Shown piece after piece: positions 1 through 8,899 of a stretch of 64,000 bases of DNA. Each line of letters opens with the position of its first letter. Positions within the stretch are counted from its first letter, which is position 1. Source of the DNA: Streptomyces sp. SLBN-31 (lineage in GTDB: Bacteria; Actinomycetota; Actinomycetes; Streptomycetales; Streptomycetaceae); NCBI RefSeq assembly GCF_006715395.1, contig NZ_VFNC01000001.1, forward strand, positions 3,720,001-3,784,000, written 5' to 3'. The notes beneath the pieces were generated by a model. The model had not been told where the DNA came from, made no database searches, and worked only from the letters and a program-made list of their open reading frames with translations. A program made the translations under genes and the position numbers.

Positions 1-142
1 CGGCGAAGGCGGCGACGGCTTGAAGGTAGGCGGTTTCGACCGGCCCGTGGTCGCTGGTCGTGTCCTCAGCGCCGGCGTAGTGGCCGTGCTGGTCGCGGTC
101 TGCGGGGTCGTACTGGGCGACCTGATAGACGTAGGGCAGCAC
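1..142 (-). CDS. hypothetical protein, N-terminal part (runs off left edge)
   Basis: A GTG at 142 lies one base past the stop of the upstream resolvase ORF, giving a tight translational coupling. The reading frame is open to the window edge. The visible 47 residues begin VLPYVYQVAQYDPADRDQ and continue with HGHYAGAEDTTSDHGPVE, a well-behaved, acidic, coding-like sequence. It resembles small conserved hypothetical proteins of Streptomyces plasmids and integrative elements, but I do not know a function. The C-terminus is outside the window, so length and domains cannot be judged. Confidence 0.55.
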   Translation of the reverse strand, partial: MLPYVYQVAQYDPADRDQHGHYAGAEDTTSDHGPVETAYLQAVAAFA

Positions 143-143
143 G

Positions 144-767
144 TCACTGCCCACCGGGAGTCGACGGCGTGGCTGCGTTCTGGTGGCGTTCAAGGACGCG
201 GTAGACCGTGGCGCGGCTGACGGAAAAGAGCTCGGCGATAGTGTGTTCGCCGGACTGGTGCTGCTGGAACAGGTGGCTCTGCTGGCGGGCGGTGAGCTTG
301 GGCTGCTTCCCCTTGAGCTTGCCCTTGGCCCGCGCCACCGCCATGCCTTCACGGGTGCGCATGCGCAGGAGATCGACCTCGAACTCGGCGAAGGTGGCCA
401 GGATGTTGAAGAACATCTTGCCCATCGGGTCGGCGGGGTCGTAGAGCGTGCCGCCGAGCGAGAGCTTGACGCCGCGGGCGGTGAGGGAGTCGCCGATGTC
501 GCGGGCGTCGGGTACCGAGCGCGCAAGGCGGTCGAGCTTGGGGACGACGAGGGTGTCGCCGGCGCGGACCGCCGCGAGGGCCTGGGCCAGGCCGGGCCGG
601 TCGCGGTTCGTTCCGGTCAGCCCGTGGTCCAGGTAGATCCGGTCCTCCGGGACGTCCAGCATCCCCGGAGCGTACGGTAAACCCCCGCTCAGCGTACAGA
701 TCACCGGACACCCTAAATGAGACGCCGTCAGCACAGGTAGATCTCTCCCGCCAGGCAAGATCATCAT
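144..767 (-). pseudogene. serine recombinase (resolvase/invertase), 5'-truncated
   Basis: From about residue 36 the product matches the serine resolvase/invertase family: DHGLTGTNRDRPGLAQAL, then VVPKLDRLARS, the FFNILATFAEFEVDLLRMRT long helix, and a C-terminal Hin-type helix-turn-helix ending in SRATVYRVL. The N-terminal strand that carries the catalytic serine (usual form Y-x-R-V-S-T) is missing. The first 35 residues here (MMILPGGRDLPVL...) are unrelated, so the ORF cannot encode an active recombinase. It probably belonged to the Tn3-like element whose transposase remnant lies at 1495-2241. A GTG-started gene follows it with one base between. Confidence 0.8.
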
Positions 768-827
768 TGTTCGCTGAGGGTTCCTCTATCGGACACAATC
801 GACGGCCTGGGTCAGTACCCTGACGCG

Positions 828-1424
828 GTGACAACCGACACCGTCTTCTTGAGAGCCGTGGGCGGCACCGTCGACCTTCCCCTGCTCCCGCTTCCAGATC
901 ATGTCGCAGCGCTTCTGTCCGCGCTGGGCGGTCCGCCTCGGCTAGCGGCCCACCTACGCGCCGTCCACGACGTCGCGCATCAGCTGATCGGCTGGGTAGA
1001 GGAGCGCTATCCCTCCGCGGCGATCGACCGGGAGGCGGCGCTGTTCGGGGCCGCGACGCACGACATAGGCAAGACGGTGCATCTGGCCGAGCTCTCCGGG
1101 CCCGGGTCGGCACATGAGGAGACCGGGCGGGCCCTGCTACTCGAACGCGGCATCAGCCCGGAGCTCGCCCGCTTCGCCGCGACGCACGCGTCGTGGACGC
1201 GATCGGACGTCGTTCTGGAGGATCTCCTTGTGAGCCTCGCCGACAAGATCTGGAAGAACAAGCGCGTTCCCGACCTGGAGGACCTCGTCGTGGCCAGGCT
1301 GGCCGAGGCCACCGGCCGGCCGGTGTGGGAGGAGTTCCTCGCGCTCGACGAGATCCTCTCCCGCATCGGCGACGAGGCCGACGAACGTCTGGCGTTCCAG
1401 GCGTCCTTCCCGATCCACACCTGA
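828..1424 (+). CDS. HD-domain phosphohydrolase-like protein
   Basis: 198 aa, GTG start. It contains a clear HD-domain metal-binding core with THDIGK at residues 77-82, an upstream His in HLRAVHD (about 42-48) and a downstream THASW, arranged as in small predicted HD phosphohydrolases. It is likely a cytoplasmic metal-dependent phosphatase or phosphodiesterase; the substrate cannot be predicted. There is no good ribosome-binding site before 828, so translation may be leaderless or start slightly differently. It stands alone between the resolvase remnant (divergent) and the Tn3 transposase remnant (convergent). Confidence 0.75.
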   Translation: MTTDTVFLRAVGGTVDLPLLPLPDHVAALLSALGGPPRLAAHLRAVHDVAHQLIGWVEERYPSAAIDREAALFGAATHDIGKTVHLAELSGPGSAHEETGRALLLERGISPELARFAATHASWTRSDVVLEDLLVSLADKIWKNKRVPDLEDLVVARLAEATGRPVWEEFLALDEILSRIGDEADERLAFQASFPIHT

Positions 1425-1494
1425 GGACTTCGCCGCCACCCTGGGTGCGGGACTGGAGCGGAACGCTCCGGCCGCCCGAGCCTAGAACCGGGCA

Positions 1495-2241
1495 TCACCT
1501 CCCGGTCGGTGCCGCCTCGTCCTGCGGGCGGCGCGGGGTGGGCACGGTCGCGGCTGGGGTGGTCAGGTCCAGCTGAAGGCGGCTGTTCATGTCCAGCTCG
1601 AACCGGCCGTAGGGGTTCACGTGCGTCCAGAACAGCGGGGACAGAGCCCGCCGATCGGCATCGGTGAGCATGTCGGCCCACTTCGAATCGACGAGGACCT
1701 GCTGCATCAGCAACGTGTTGACGTGCACGAGGGCGGACTGGAGCAGGTGGAGGGCGAGCATCGACGCCTCCTGGGATTCCTTGTCCGACCCGGCCAGATC
1801 GCCGTCCTTGCCGTAGGAGAGGTCCTGGTTCGCGCTGTTCCAGTTCTCCCCGACCTGCAAGCCCTCGTGGATCTCCTGGCGCAGTTCGACGTCGGCCAGG
1901 TAGTCGCAGACGAACGCTGTGCGCACCGCCCGCCCGAGTTCCTCGATGGCCTGGTAGGTCGGGTGCTTCGGCCCGCCGCGGGTGAAGCGGCGCAGGACTT
2001 GCTCGGCCTCGGCGGTGCCCAGCCGCAGGGCGGTGGTGTACACCTGCTGGGCCACATATTCCACCGCAGCGGCCGGGACCTCCTTGGCCGACTCCGGGAA
2101 CCGGGCCTCCACCTCAAAGTACTTCAGCAGCAGCGCGAACCCGAGCCGGGTCGTCCCGGACTTGTTCCGCACCCGCTTCATGTCGTCTTCGAGTAGCGTC
2201 CAGACCTCGATCAGGTCCTCCGGCTCCCAGTCCTGTCGCAC
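1495..2241 (-). pseudogene. Tn3-family transposase, internal deletion derivative
   Basis: The 248-aa ORF joins two ends of a Tn3-family transposase, which is normally about 1000 aa. Residues 1-68 match the N-terminal DUF4158 region ([26 protein letters not shown]). Residues about 70-235 match the extreme C-terminus ([50 protein letters not shown]). Roughly 750 central residues, including most of the DDE domain, are absent, yet the frame is kept across the junction. The product cannot transpose. With the truncated resolvase at 144-767 it marks a dead Tn3-like element. The start at 2241 fits the family N-terminus. Confidence 0.8.
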
Positions 2242-2475
2242 CGCTCCGCCCTTCCCGCCGACGTCACTCGTTCAGCTCAACGAGAGGCCCAGCGCGGGGA
2301 AGCGACCTTCAACAGCGCTCACGCAGGGCTACACCTCCGTTCGCCGTAGCTATACGAGAACACGGCCGTACCGATGAGTTTTGTGCGGACCCGCAGTCCA
2401 TGCCCTGGATCCACCGACAGCGGTGGGGCTGTGCTGAGAAGGTTCCAGCGCGGGAAGCAGCGTACGGAGGCAGTG

Positions 2476-3739
2476 ATGGGTGTCGACGACCCCAAGCAGG
2501 AGCGCACGGTCCGGACGGGCAAGCAGGGGATGTGGGTGAGAGGTCCCAAGGTGTTGGTGGCGGGGGCGAGCATCGCGGGACCGGCGCTGGCCCACTGGCT
2601 GCGCCGCCGGGGGGGCCGAGGTGACCGTGGTGGAGCGGGCTGACGAACTGCGTCCCGGCGGGCAGGCGGTGGACGCGCGCGGTGTCGCCAAGGAGGTCAT
2701 CGGGCGCATGGGGCTGGACGCGGCGGTCCGCGCGGCATGCACGGACACGGCCGGCGCGCACACCGTGGACGCGGCCGGGCAGGTGCTGGAGACCTTCCGC
2801 GCGGACGATGACGGTGGCGACGGGTTCATCGCGGACATCGAGATTCTGCGCGGGGACCTGTCCCAGGTGTTGTACGACGACACCCGCGACGGCGTCGAGT
2901 ACGTCTTCGGCGACCGAATCGCTGAACTCGCACAGGACACGGACGGGGTCGACGTGTTCTTCGCGGACGGCGACCGGCGGCGCTTCGACCTGGTGGTCGG
3001 GGCCGACGGGCTCCACTCGGAGCTGCGGGCGATGGTCTTCGGGCCGCATGAGCGGTTCCTCCGCCACCTCGGGCACGTGCTGGCCTTCTACAGCGTGCCC
3101 AACGAATTCGGGCTGGACCGCTGGCTGCTCGAGTACCAGGACCAGGAGTCCGGGCGCTCTGCCCTCCTGCGACCCATCCAGGACGCCACCCGGGCGATGG
3201 CCATGTTCTACCTCCCCTCAGCTGACTTCGACGTCGATTACCGTGACGTCGCGGCCCAGAAGCGTCTGCTGCGTGAGCGGCTGGCGGGCCTGGGCTGGCT
3301 GGCGCCGGACATCCTCGCGCACCTGGACGACACCCCGGACTTCTACCTCGCCCAGGTCGCCCAGGTGGTGATGGACCGATGGTCCAGCGGACGGGTGGGG
3401 CTGCTCGGGGACGCGGCGTTCAGCTCCTCACCGATGTCCGGGCAGGGCACCGGGCTGGCTCTGGTCGGCGCCTATCTGCTGGCCGGAGAGCTGGCGGCCG
3501 CCGAGTGGGACCCCGAGGCCGGGTTCACCCGCTACGAGGCGCGGATGCGCTCGTTCGTCGAGGCCAACCAGGAGATCGGCCGGTTGAACGCCCGCAGCCG
3601 CGACGTCCCCGGGCCAGACGCCGAGCCGGGCCCCGATTTCGCCGGCGAGTGGTTCACCGAGTTGGTCGGGCGCGCGATCAACGGCGTCGAGCTGCCCGAC
3701 TACGCGGGCGTGCCGGACTTGATCAGTGCGCCTCGCTGA
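2476..3739 (+). pseudogene. FAD-dependent monooxygenase (TetX/PHBH type), one-base frameshift
   Basis: An ATG at 2476 follows a GGAGG five bases upstream. The first frame gives the Rossmann start KVLVAGASIAGPALAHWL and runs into a tract of seven G at about 2609-2615. The homologous protein continues one frame over (VTVVERADELRPGG... to 3739) with VVGADGLHS and the second FAD motif GDAAFSSSPMSGQGTG. Six G would restore one 420-aa flavoprotein hydroxylase, a cytoplasmic NAD(P)H/FAD enzyme of the group that hydroxylates aromatics or inactivates antibiotics. Either the gene is a recent pseudogene or the homopolymer is miscounted. The substrate is not predictable. Confidence 0.8.
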
Positions 3740-4186
3740 GGTTCCAACATCTGACCCGCCCCGCCCGCAGCCTCACCTCCCGAGGACCGTCCGCACGAGC
3801 GGCCACGGCGGCATCCGTGGGAGGAACACAAGGGCTTGAGCGGCCCGGTGTACGGGTGGCGAGTGGTTGGCGGGCGGCGCGCACACCGATGTATCGGGCA
3901 TGGCCGACCCCAATCTTCCAGCCTGTGATCGCCCGCCTGGCAGCCCCGTGCCCGCTGTGGTCTCCCTGCTCTGTCTGCCGGCCGGGGCCGTCGCGGGACC
4001 GGTCCTCGGCGGCGAAGGCTTCGCCCGGGGCCGTATCGTGCTGGACGCCCTGGCCAACGTCCTCCTTTTTCCTGGCTCGTCGGGCGATACGCCACAGCCC
4101 GCCGTGCCTCGTCGCGGAGTTGGAGCTGCGAGCCGAGCGGGAGCAGATCGAGCGGCGGCAAGTCCCTGCCCACGACCCTGGCTCGC
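3740..4186 (+). other. no intact gene recognised
   Basis: This 450-bp stretch has only short open frames. A plus-strand stretch around 3950-4070 (VSLLCLPAGAVAGPVLGG) looks protein-like but has no start and no family that I recognise. It leads into the P-type ATPase scrap. Confidence 0.4.
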
Positions 4187-4443
4187 CGCCGCCGTCAGCG
4201 CCGGAATCCTCGGCGACATCAAGGACGCCATCGTCATCACCCTCGTCCTGTTCATCAACGCCACCCTCGGCTTCCTGCAAGAACGCCGAGCCGAGCGCAG
4301 CTTGGAAGCCCTGCGCCAGATGCTGGGGCTCACCGCCCGCGTGTGCCGCGACAGTCAGGTGAAGGTGGTGCCTGCCCGGACGCTGGTGCCCGGCGACCTC
4401 GTCCTGTTGGAAGCCGGCGACCGCAGCCCGGCCGACGGGCGCC
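4187..4443 (+). pseudogene. P-type cation-transporting ATPase fragment
   Basis: About 85 residues match the region after transmembrane helix 2 and the beginning of the actuator domain of P-type ATPases: DAIVITLVLFINATLGFLQE, RAERSLEALRQM, and PGDLVLLEAGDRSPADG. The phosphorylation (DKTGT) and nucleotide-binding domains are missing, and the frame dissolves into unrelated sequence after 4443. It is a decayed fragment with no function of its own. Confidence 0.7.
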
Positions 4444-4600
4444 GAGCTCGCCGCAGGTCCAGATGGACAGCCTGGCGCCTGGCCCTGGTCAGCGATATCG
4501 CCGTTGCCGCCTGTACGCTCGTTGGTCCGTGTCCGGGTAATGGACGCCTACCGTGGCGCCGCCTGTCGTGCCGTTACCCTGGACGCCGGTTGTGACGTGT

Positions 4601-4672
4601 GATCGCAGCGCGGCGGTGGGGCTCGCCGTACCCGAACCGCGGCATCGGTGCCGCCAACAGTCCCTACTTGCG
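4601..4672 (+). promoter_or_regulatory. probable fluoride riboswitch (crcB motif)
   Basis: The sequence carries the conserved parts of the fluoride riboswitch in order: GGTGGGGCTCGCC (4615-4627), GAACCGC (4634-4640), a small hairpin GGCATCGGTGCC (4641-4652), then CAACAGTCCCTAC (4655-4667). It lies about 50 bp upstream of the first crcB start, the expected place. I see no terminator after it. The ribosome-binding region at 4704-4712 follows closely, so control of translation is more likely. The call rests on manual consensus matching. Confidence 0.72.
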
Positions 4673-4722
4673 ATGGTGTGTGCCCGTATGCCCGGGCCAC
4701 GGCGAGTGGGAGACGTACCTTT

Positions 4723-5208
4723 ATGACAGCCCCCGACCCCAAGGCGACGGTCGAGCCCACGGATCCCGACGTCGATCTGCACGTGCCCGCTCAGCGGCAG
4801 CAGCCCTGGCGGGCGCAGGTTCCGATTGTGGCGGTGGTCGCGCTCGGCGGGGCGATCGGAGCGTCGGCCCGGTACGGGGCGTCGCAGTTGTGGCCGGTTG
4901 CGGCGGGCGGTTTTCCGTGGACGACGCTGTGGGTCAATGCGCTCGGCTGCGCGGTCATCGGCGTGTTCATGGTGCTGATCACCGATGTGTGGGCGGCGCA
5001 CCGTCTGGTGCGGCCGTTTTTCGGGACCGGGGTGCTGGGCGGTTTCACGACGTTCTCGACGTATGCGGTCGATATCCAGAGGCTGGTCGACGCTGGTCAT
5101 CCCCGGACCGGGCTCGCGTACTTGGCCGCGACGCTCTGTGCGGCGCTGGCGGCGGTATGGCTCGCGGCGACGGTGGCGCGCCGCCTGGTGGCACGGAGGC
5201 AGCGATGA
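4723..5208 (+). CDS. crcB: fluoride ion channel/exporter CrcB (Fluc), copy 1
   Basis: 161 aa, four predicted membrane helices after a hydrophilic 30-residue N-terminus. Fluc family motifs are present: [26 protein letters not shown] and GFTTFSTY, with the conserved Asn and Phe/Thr that line the fluoride pore. The ATG at 4723 with GAGTGGGAG upstream is preferred over 4648, which would fall inside the riboswitch. Fluc proteins work as dual-topology dimers that let fluoride leave the cytoplasm. Two crcB copies in one operon suggest a heterodimer. The stop overlaps the next start (ATGA). Confidence 0.93.
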   Translation: MTAPDPKATVEPTDPDVDLHVPAQRQQPWRAQVPIVAVVALGGAIGASARYGASQLWPVAAGGFPWTTLWVNALGCAVIGVFMVLITDVWAAHRLVRPFFGTGVLGGFTTFSTYAVDIQRLVDAGHPRTGLAYLAATLCAALAAVWLAATVARRLVARRQR

Positions 5209-5552
5209 CACGGCTCACGGGCAGCGCCCTGCGGGTGACGATCTTCATCGGGGAGAACGACGTCTGGCATCACAAACCGCTGTACAGCGAGATCGTGCAC
5301 CGTGCGCACAAGGCCGGGCTGATCGGCGCCTCGGTGTTCCGCGGGGTGGAGGGTTTCGGCGCCTCCTCCCTGTTCCACACCTCGCGGCTGCTGTCACTGA
5401 GCGAGGACCTGCCGGTGGCGATCGTCATCGTGGACACCGAGGAGCGGGTGCGGGACTTCCTGCCGCAGCTGGACGAGCTGGTCAGGGAGGGGCTCGTCAT
5501 CCTCGACGACTGTGAGGTCATCCGCTACGTCGGCCGGGGGCAGCAGGCGTGA
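5205..5552 (+). CDS. DUF190 domain protein
   Basis: 115 aa soluble protein of the DUF190 family ([56 protein letters not shown]), a PII-like ferredoxin-fold family. The ATG at 5205 overlaps the stop of crcB1, and its own stop overlaps the next GTG, so it is translationally coupled on both sides. DUF190 genes are often sandwiched between two crcB genes in actinobacteria, which suggests a regulatory or accessory role in fluoride export. The biochemical role is unknown. Confidence 0.9.
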   Translation: MTRLTGSALRVTIFIGENDVWHHKPLYSEIVHRAHKAGLIGASVFRGVEGFGASSLFHTSRLLSLSEDLPVAIVIVDTEERVRDFLPQLDELVREGLVILDDCEVIRYVGRGQQA

Positions 5553-5923
5553 ACTGGCTGCTCGTGGTCGTCGGCGCGATGGTCGGCGCTCCCCTGCGGT
5601 ATCTGAGCGACCGGGCGGTGCAGAAGCGGCACGACACCGTCTTTCCGTGGGGCACCTTCACGGTGAACGTCGTCGGGTGCCTGATACTCGGCCTGCTCTC
5701 CGGCGCCGCGGTCGCCGGGGCCGCTTCCTCGCAGGTGCAGCTGCTGCTGGGGACCGGGCTGTGCGGGGCGTTGACGACGTATTCGACGTTCTCCTACGAG
5801 ACGCTGCGGCTGGCCGAGGGCGGGGCCCGGTTCTTCGCCGCGGCCAATGTCGTGGCCGGCGTGGTGGCCGGGCTCGGCGCGGCATTCGTCGGGGTGGCGC
5901 CGGCGGAGGCCCTGTGGGCGTGA
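5549..5923 (+). CDS. crcB: fluoride ion channel/exporter CrcB (Fluc), copy 2
   Basis: 124 aa with four predicted membrane helices and the family motifs [24 protein letters not shown] and [15 protein letters not shown]. The GTG start at 5549 overlaps the DUF190 stop (GTGA). It is shorter than copy 1, lacking the hydrophilic N-terminal extension, and probably pairs with it in antiparallel orientation as the second half of a heterodimeric fluoride channel. Its stop overlaps the start of the MFS gene. Confidence 0.92.
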   Translation: MNWLLVVVGAMVGAPLRYLSDRAVQKRHDTVFPWGTFTVNVVGCLILGLLSGAAVAGAASSQVQLLLGTGLCGALTTYSTFSYETLRLAEGGARFFAAANVVAGVVAGLGAAFVGVAPAEALWA

Positions 5924-7137
5924 ACCCGGCGGCGTCCAGGAAGCAGGAAGCCGGTCAGCCGACGCGGATGGGGCCGTGGCGGTTCGTGGTGTGGTTCGGC
6001 ACGGTCAGTCTGCTCGCCGACTTCGTCTACGAGGGTGCCCGCTCGATCACGGGTCCGCTGCTGGCATCGCTGGGCGCCTCCGCCCTGGTCGTCGGGGTGG
6101 TCACGGGTGCCGGTGAGGCGGCGGCTCTGGGGCTGCGGCTGATCTCGGGGCCGTTGGCGGACCGCACGCGCCGCTTCTGGGGGCTGGCGATCGGCGGGTA
6201 TGCCCTGACGGTCGTCTCGGTGCCGCTGCTGGGCGTGGTGGGCGTGCTGTGGGCGGCGTGCGCGCTGGTGATCGCCGAGCGGGTCGGCAAGGCGGTGCGC
6301 TCGCCGGCGAAGGACACCCTGCTCTCGCATGCCACGGCCGCCACCGGGCGGGGGCGTGGCTTCGCCGTCCATGAGGCCATGGACCAGATCGGTGCCCTGG
6401 CCGGCCCGCTGCTCGTGGCGGGGGTGCTGGCGCTGACCGGTGGCGACTACGGCCCCGCGCTCGGCGTGCTGGCTGTGCCCGGGATCGCCGTACTGCTGTT
6501 GCTGTTCTGGCTGCGGGCCAGGGTGCCGGACCCCGAAGCCTATGAACGTGAGGCGGAAGCGGCGGCGGCCCTGACACACCAGGCAGCGGATGGGCGGCTG
6601 CCGCGGGCGTTTTGGACGTATGCGGGTTTCACCGCGGCCACGACGACGGGGCTTGCCACCTTCGGGGTCCTCTCCTACCACCTGGTCGAACGGCATCTGC
6701 TGACCGCCGCGTGGGTGCCGGTGCTGTATGCGGCGGCGATGGCCGTGGACGCCGTGGCGGCCCTGGCCACCGGGTGGCTCTACGACCGTTGTGGTCCCCG
6801 CGTGCTGATCGCCCTGCCGGTGCTGACCGCCGGCGTCGTTGTGCTGGCGTTCACCGACACGGTGGCGATCGCGGTGGCCGGGTCACTGGTGTGGGGTGCG
6901 GCCATGGGCATCCAGGAATCCACCCTGCGCGCCACCGTCGCCGATCTGACCCCCCGCGGACGACGGGCCACCGCCTACGGGCTGTTCGCCGGGGTCGTCG
7001 GTGCGGCGAGCCTGGCCGGCGGCGCACTGACCGGCGGGTTGTACGGCTACTCGATCCCTGCGCTGATCACGGTGGTCGCCGTCATCCAGGTGCTCGCCGT
7101 GGTCCTGTTGTCCGTCACTCGGACCGGCCGGCCCTGA
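5920..7137 (+). CDS. MFS transporter of the fluoride cassette
   Basis: About 405 aa with roughly 12 hydrophobic segments typical of the major facilitator superfamily, and a cytoplasmic loop rich in Glu/Ala after helix 6 (EREAEAAAALTHQ). MFS motif A is recognisable as GPLADRTRRFW. GTG at 5920 overlaps the crcB2 stop (GTGA) as in the two preceding junctions and has GGCGGAGG ten bases upstream; GTG 5914 is an alternative. The position at the end of the crcB-DUF190-crcB operon suggests co-export or a stress role, but the substrate is not known. A strong hairpin terminator follows. Confidence 0.85.
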   Translation: MNPAASRKQEAGQPTRMGPWRFVVWFGTVSLLADFVYEGARSITGPLLASLGASALVVGVVTGAGEAAALGLRLISGPLADRTRRFWGLAIGGYALTVVSVPLLGVVGVLWAACALVIAERVGKAVRSPAKDTLLSHATAATGRGRGFAVHEAMDQIGALAGPLLVAGVLALTGGDYGPALGVLAVPGIAVLLLLFWLRARVPDPEAYEREAEAAAALTHQAADGRLPRAFWTYAGFTAATTTGLATFGVLSYHLVERHLLTAAWVPVLYAAAMAVDAVAALATGWLYDRCGPRVLIALPVLTAGVVVLAFTDTVAIAVAGSLVWGAAMGIQESTLRATVADLTPRGRRATAYGLFAGVVGAASLAGGALTGGLYGYSIPALITVVAVIQVLAVVLLSVTRTGRP

Positions 7138-7151
7138 AATCCCGGCGTTGC

Positions 7152-7189
7152 ACAGCCAGGGGTGCACGTCCGGTCGCGCCCCTGGCTGT
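7152..7189. terminator. bidirectional hairpin terminator
   Basis: Perfect 11-bp inverted repeat: ACAGCCAGGGG at 7152-7162 and CCCCTGGCTGT at 7179-7189, 16-nt loop. It sits between the convergent MFS gene and the enolase remnant and has no T-tract, as is usual in Streptomyces. Confidence 0.75.
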
Positions 7190-7193
7190 CCCG

Positions 7194-7890
7194 TCAGTGG
7201 CTGAGCCGGTAGGTCAGGGATGGCTCGGCGGCGGCGATCTCGATGAGCCGGTTGTACTTGGCCACCCGCTCACCGCGCGCCGGAGCGCCGGACTTGATCT
7301 GTCCGCAGCCGTCGCCGACGACCAGGTCGGCGATGAAGGCGTCCTCGGTCTCGCCGGAGCGGTGGGAGACCATCTGGGCGTAGCCGGCTTCGCGGCTGAC
7401 GCGGATGGCTTCCAGGGTCTCGGTGACGGTGCCGATCTGGTTGACCTTGATGAGGGAGGCGTTGGCGGCCTTCTTCTCGATCGCCTCGGCGATGATGGCG
7501 GGGTTGGTGACGAACAGGTCGTCGCCGACCAGCTGGATGCGGGTGCCGAGGCGTTCGGTCAGGCGGACCCAGCCGTCCCGGTCGTCCTCGCCGAGCCCGT
7601 TCTCGATGGTCCAGATCGGGAACCTGTCGGTCATCGTCGTCGCGGTCGATGAGCTGATCGCTGGCCAGGGCCTCGCCCGCTACCCGGTAGCGGCCGTCAC
7701 CTGCTTCGCGGAATTCGCTGGCGGCCGGGTCTAGGGCGATGCCGTCGCGGCCCGGCGTGTACCCGGCGTCGGTGATCGCCTCGACCAGCACGGCGAGGAC
7801 GTCCTCGGGGCGGGCGATGTCGGGGGCGAAGCCGTCCTCGTCGCCCAGGCCGGTGGGGTGACCCTCAGGGGCGAGGTGGGCCTTGAGCTT
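7194..7890 (-). pseudogene. eno: enolase, 5'-truncated and frameshifted
   Basis: The C-terminal part (7194-7634) is unmistakably enolase: [61 protein letters not shown]. The middle region (LKAHLAPEGHPTGLGDEDGF, DIARPEDVLAVLVEAITDAG) lies in a different frame, so a frameshift occurs at about 7634-7645. Also, two residues are lost in the IALDPAASEF segment. About 170 N-terminal residues are absent. Fluoride inhibits enolase, and accessory enolase genes beside crcB are known in actinobacteria, so this was probably a fluoride-tolerance component that has since decayed. Confidence 0.85.
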
Positions 7891-7942
7891 TATTCCGCAT
7901 CCACCAGCGCGAAACCCGGCCCGTCGGCTGGCGCCACCGCCT

Positions 7943-8494
7943 TCATGACCGGCTCGCCTCCCTGGCCCTGCGATCCGCAGACGCCTCGTGGGCGGCTTGA
8001 TTCCGCAGAGCGTCGCGCAGCCGCCGCAGATCATCCGCAGGCCGCCCCAGACCGTTGATCTGCAGCCGGGCGGCCTCCGTGCGGGCATCGGGGTGGGCGG
8101 TGAAGGCCAGATTCAGGGACTGGCGCACCATCCACTGGTCGTAGGCGAGCAACCGTCCCGCGCGTGCTTGTATCTCTGCCAGATCAGCTTCGGTCAGCCG
8201 CAGCTGCCACAGCCGGACGTGCAACCGGTGAAGTTCCGAACTCACCCGGCCACAATCCCGGGCGGCCTGAGCGCAAACGGGTCCCGGCTCGCCACAGGCC
8301 GCCACCGCACCGTCGGCGCGCTGCTGGACCTCCATGGCATCGCTGAGGACCTCAAGCAGCTCCCCGACCTGGGGTGGGCGTTCGAGAAGAACCGGCGTCG
8401 GCCGACGACGGCGGCAGACGACCTGGCCCAGGACGCGGCGCCACAAACCGCTGCCGGGCAACTGGGACCGGGCGGGCGCACGGGCTACGGGCAT
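7943..8494 (-). CDS. hypothetical protein
   Basis: 183 aa, ATG at 8494 with AGGAGG five bases upstream, which is better than the first in-frame ATG at 8521. The protein is Arg/Leu/Ala-rich and predicted mainly helical (EVLSDAMEVQQRAD, RLWQLRLTEADLAEIQARAG, YDQWMVRQSLNLAF). There is no signal peptide and I recognise no domain. Its start overlaps the last bases of the upstream ORF (8485-8886), suggesting a two-gene operon. Confidence 0.6.
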   Translation of the reverse strand: MPVARAPARSQLPGSGLWRRVLGQVVCRRRRPTPVLLERPPQVGELLEVLSDAMEVQQRADGAVAACGEPGPVCAQAARDCGRVSSELHRLHVRLWQLRLTEADLAEIQARAGRLLAYDQWMVRQSLNLAFTAHPDARTEAARLQINGLGRPADDLRRLRDALRNQAAHEASADRRAREASRS

Positions 8495-8886
8495 GGCTCC
8501 TCCTGGTCGGCACTGGACCACGGACCGTCAGCGAACGCCTCCGCGGTTGCGGTGAGCCCCATCACCGGCACGCCCGCAGACAACAGGGCGTGCTCTTCCA
8601 GTGTGCGCCTTGCTCCATTCCAGGCCGGTACTCCGTCACTGGGCATGGGCCAGACGGGGTAGACCGCCGGGACCCTCAGCGGACGGTCGGTCAGCACCGA
8701 GCACAAGGCGTGCAGAGTGAGCTCCTTCCCAGCGGAACCAGGGAAGCGGCTCCCTGCGCCGGAGCGCCCGCACGAAACGACGATCACATTGGCGTCGCCG
8801 CAGATCACGGACAGATGGCGCGTAATGACCGTTTCCGGATGCCCCACTCGGCCATGCTCCATGAGACGGATGTGGGCCCGGTGCAT
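8485..8886 (-). CDS. hypothetical protein, start uncertain
   Basis: The C-terminal 80 residues (LTLHALCSVLTDRPLRVP, VYPVWPMPSDGVPAWNG, EHALLSAGVPVMGLTATAEA) look like a genuine conserved protein, and the stop overlaps the start of the next gene by ten bases. The upstream 50 residues are less convincing, and the first possible start (8886) leaves only 13 bp to the divergent gene at 8900. The true gene may begin further in or be a 5'-truncated remnant. I do not recognise the family. Confidence 0.45.
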   Translation of the reverse strand: MHRAHIRLMEHGRVGHPETVITRHLSVICGDANVIVVSCGRSGAGSRFPGSAGKELTLHALCSVLTDRPLRVPAVYPVWPMPSDGVPAWNGARRTLEEHALLSAGVPVMGLTATAEAFADGPWSSADQEEPCP

Positions 8887-8899
8887 GAGGGGGACTGGG

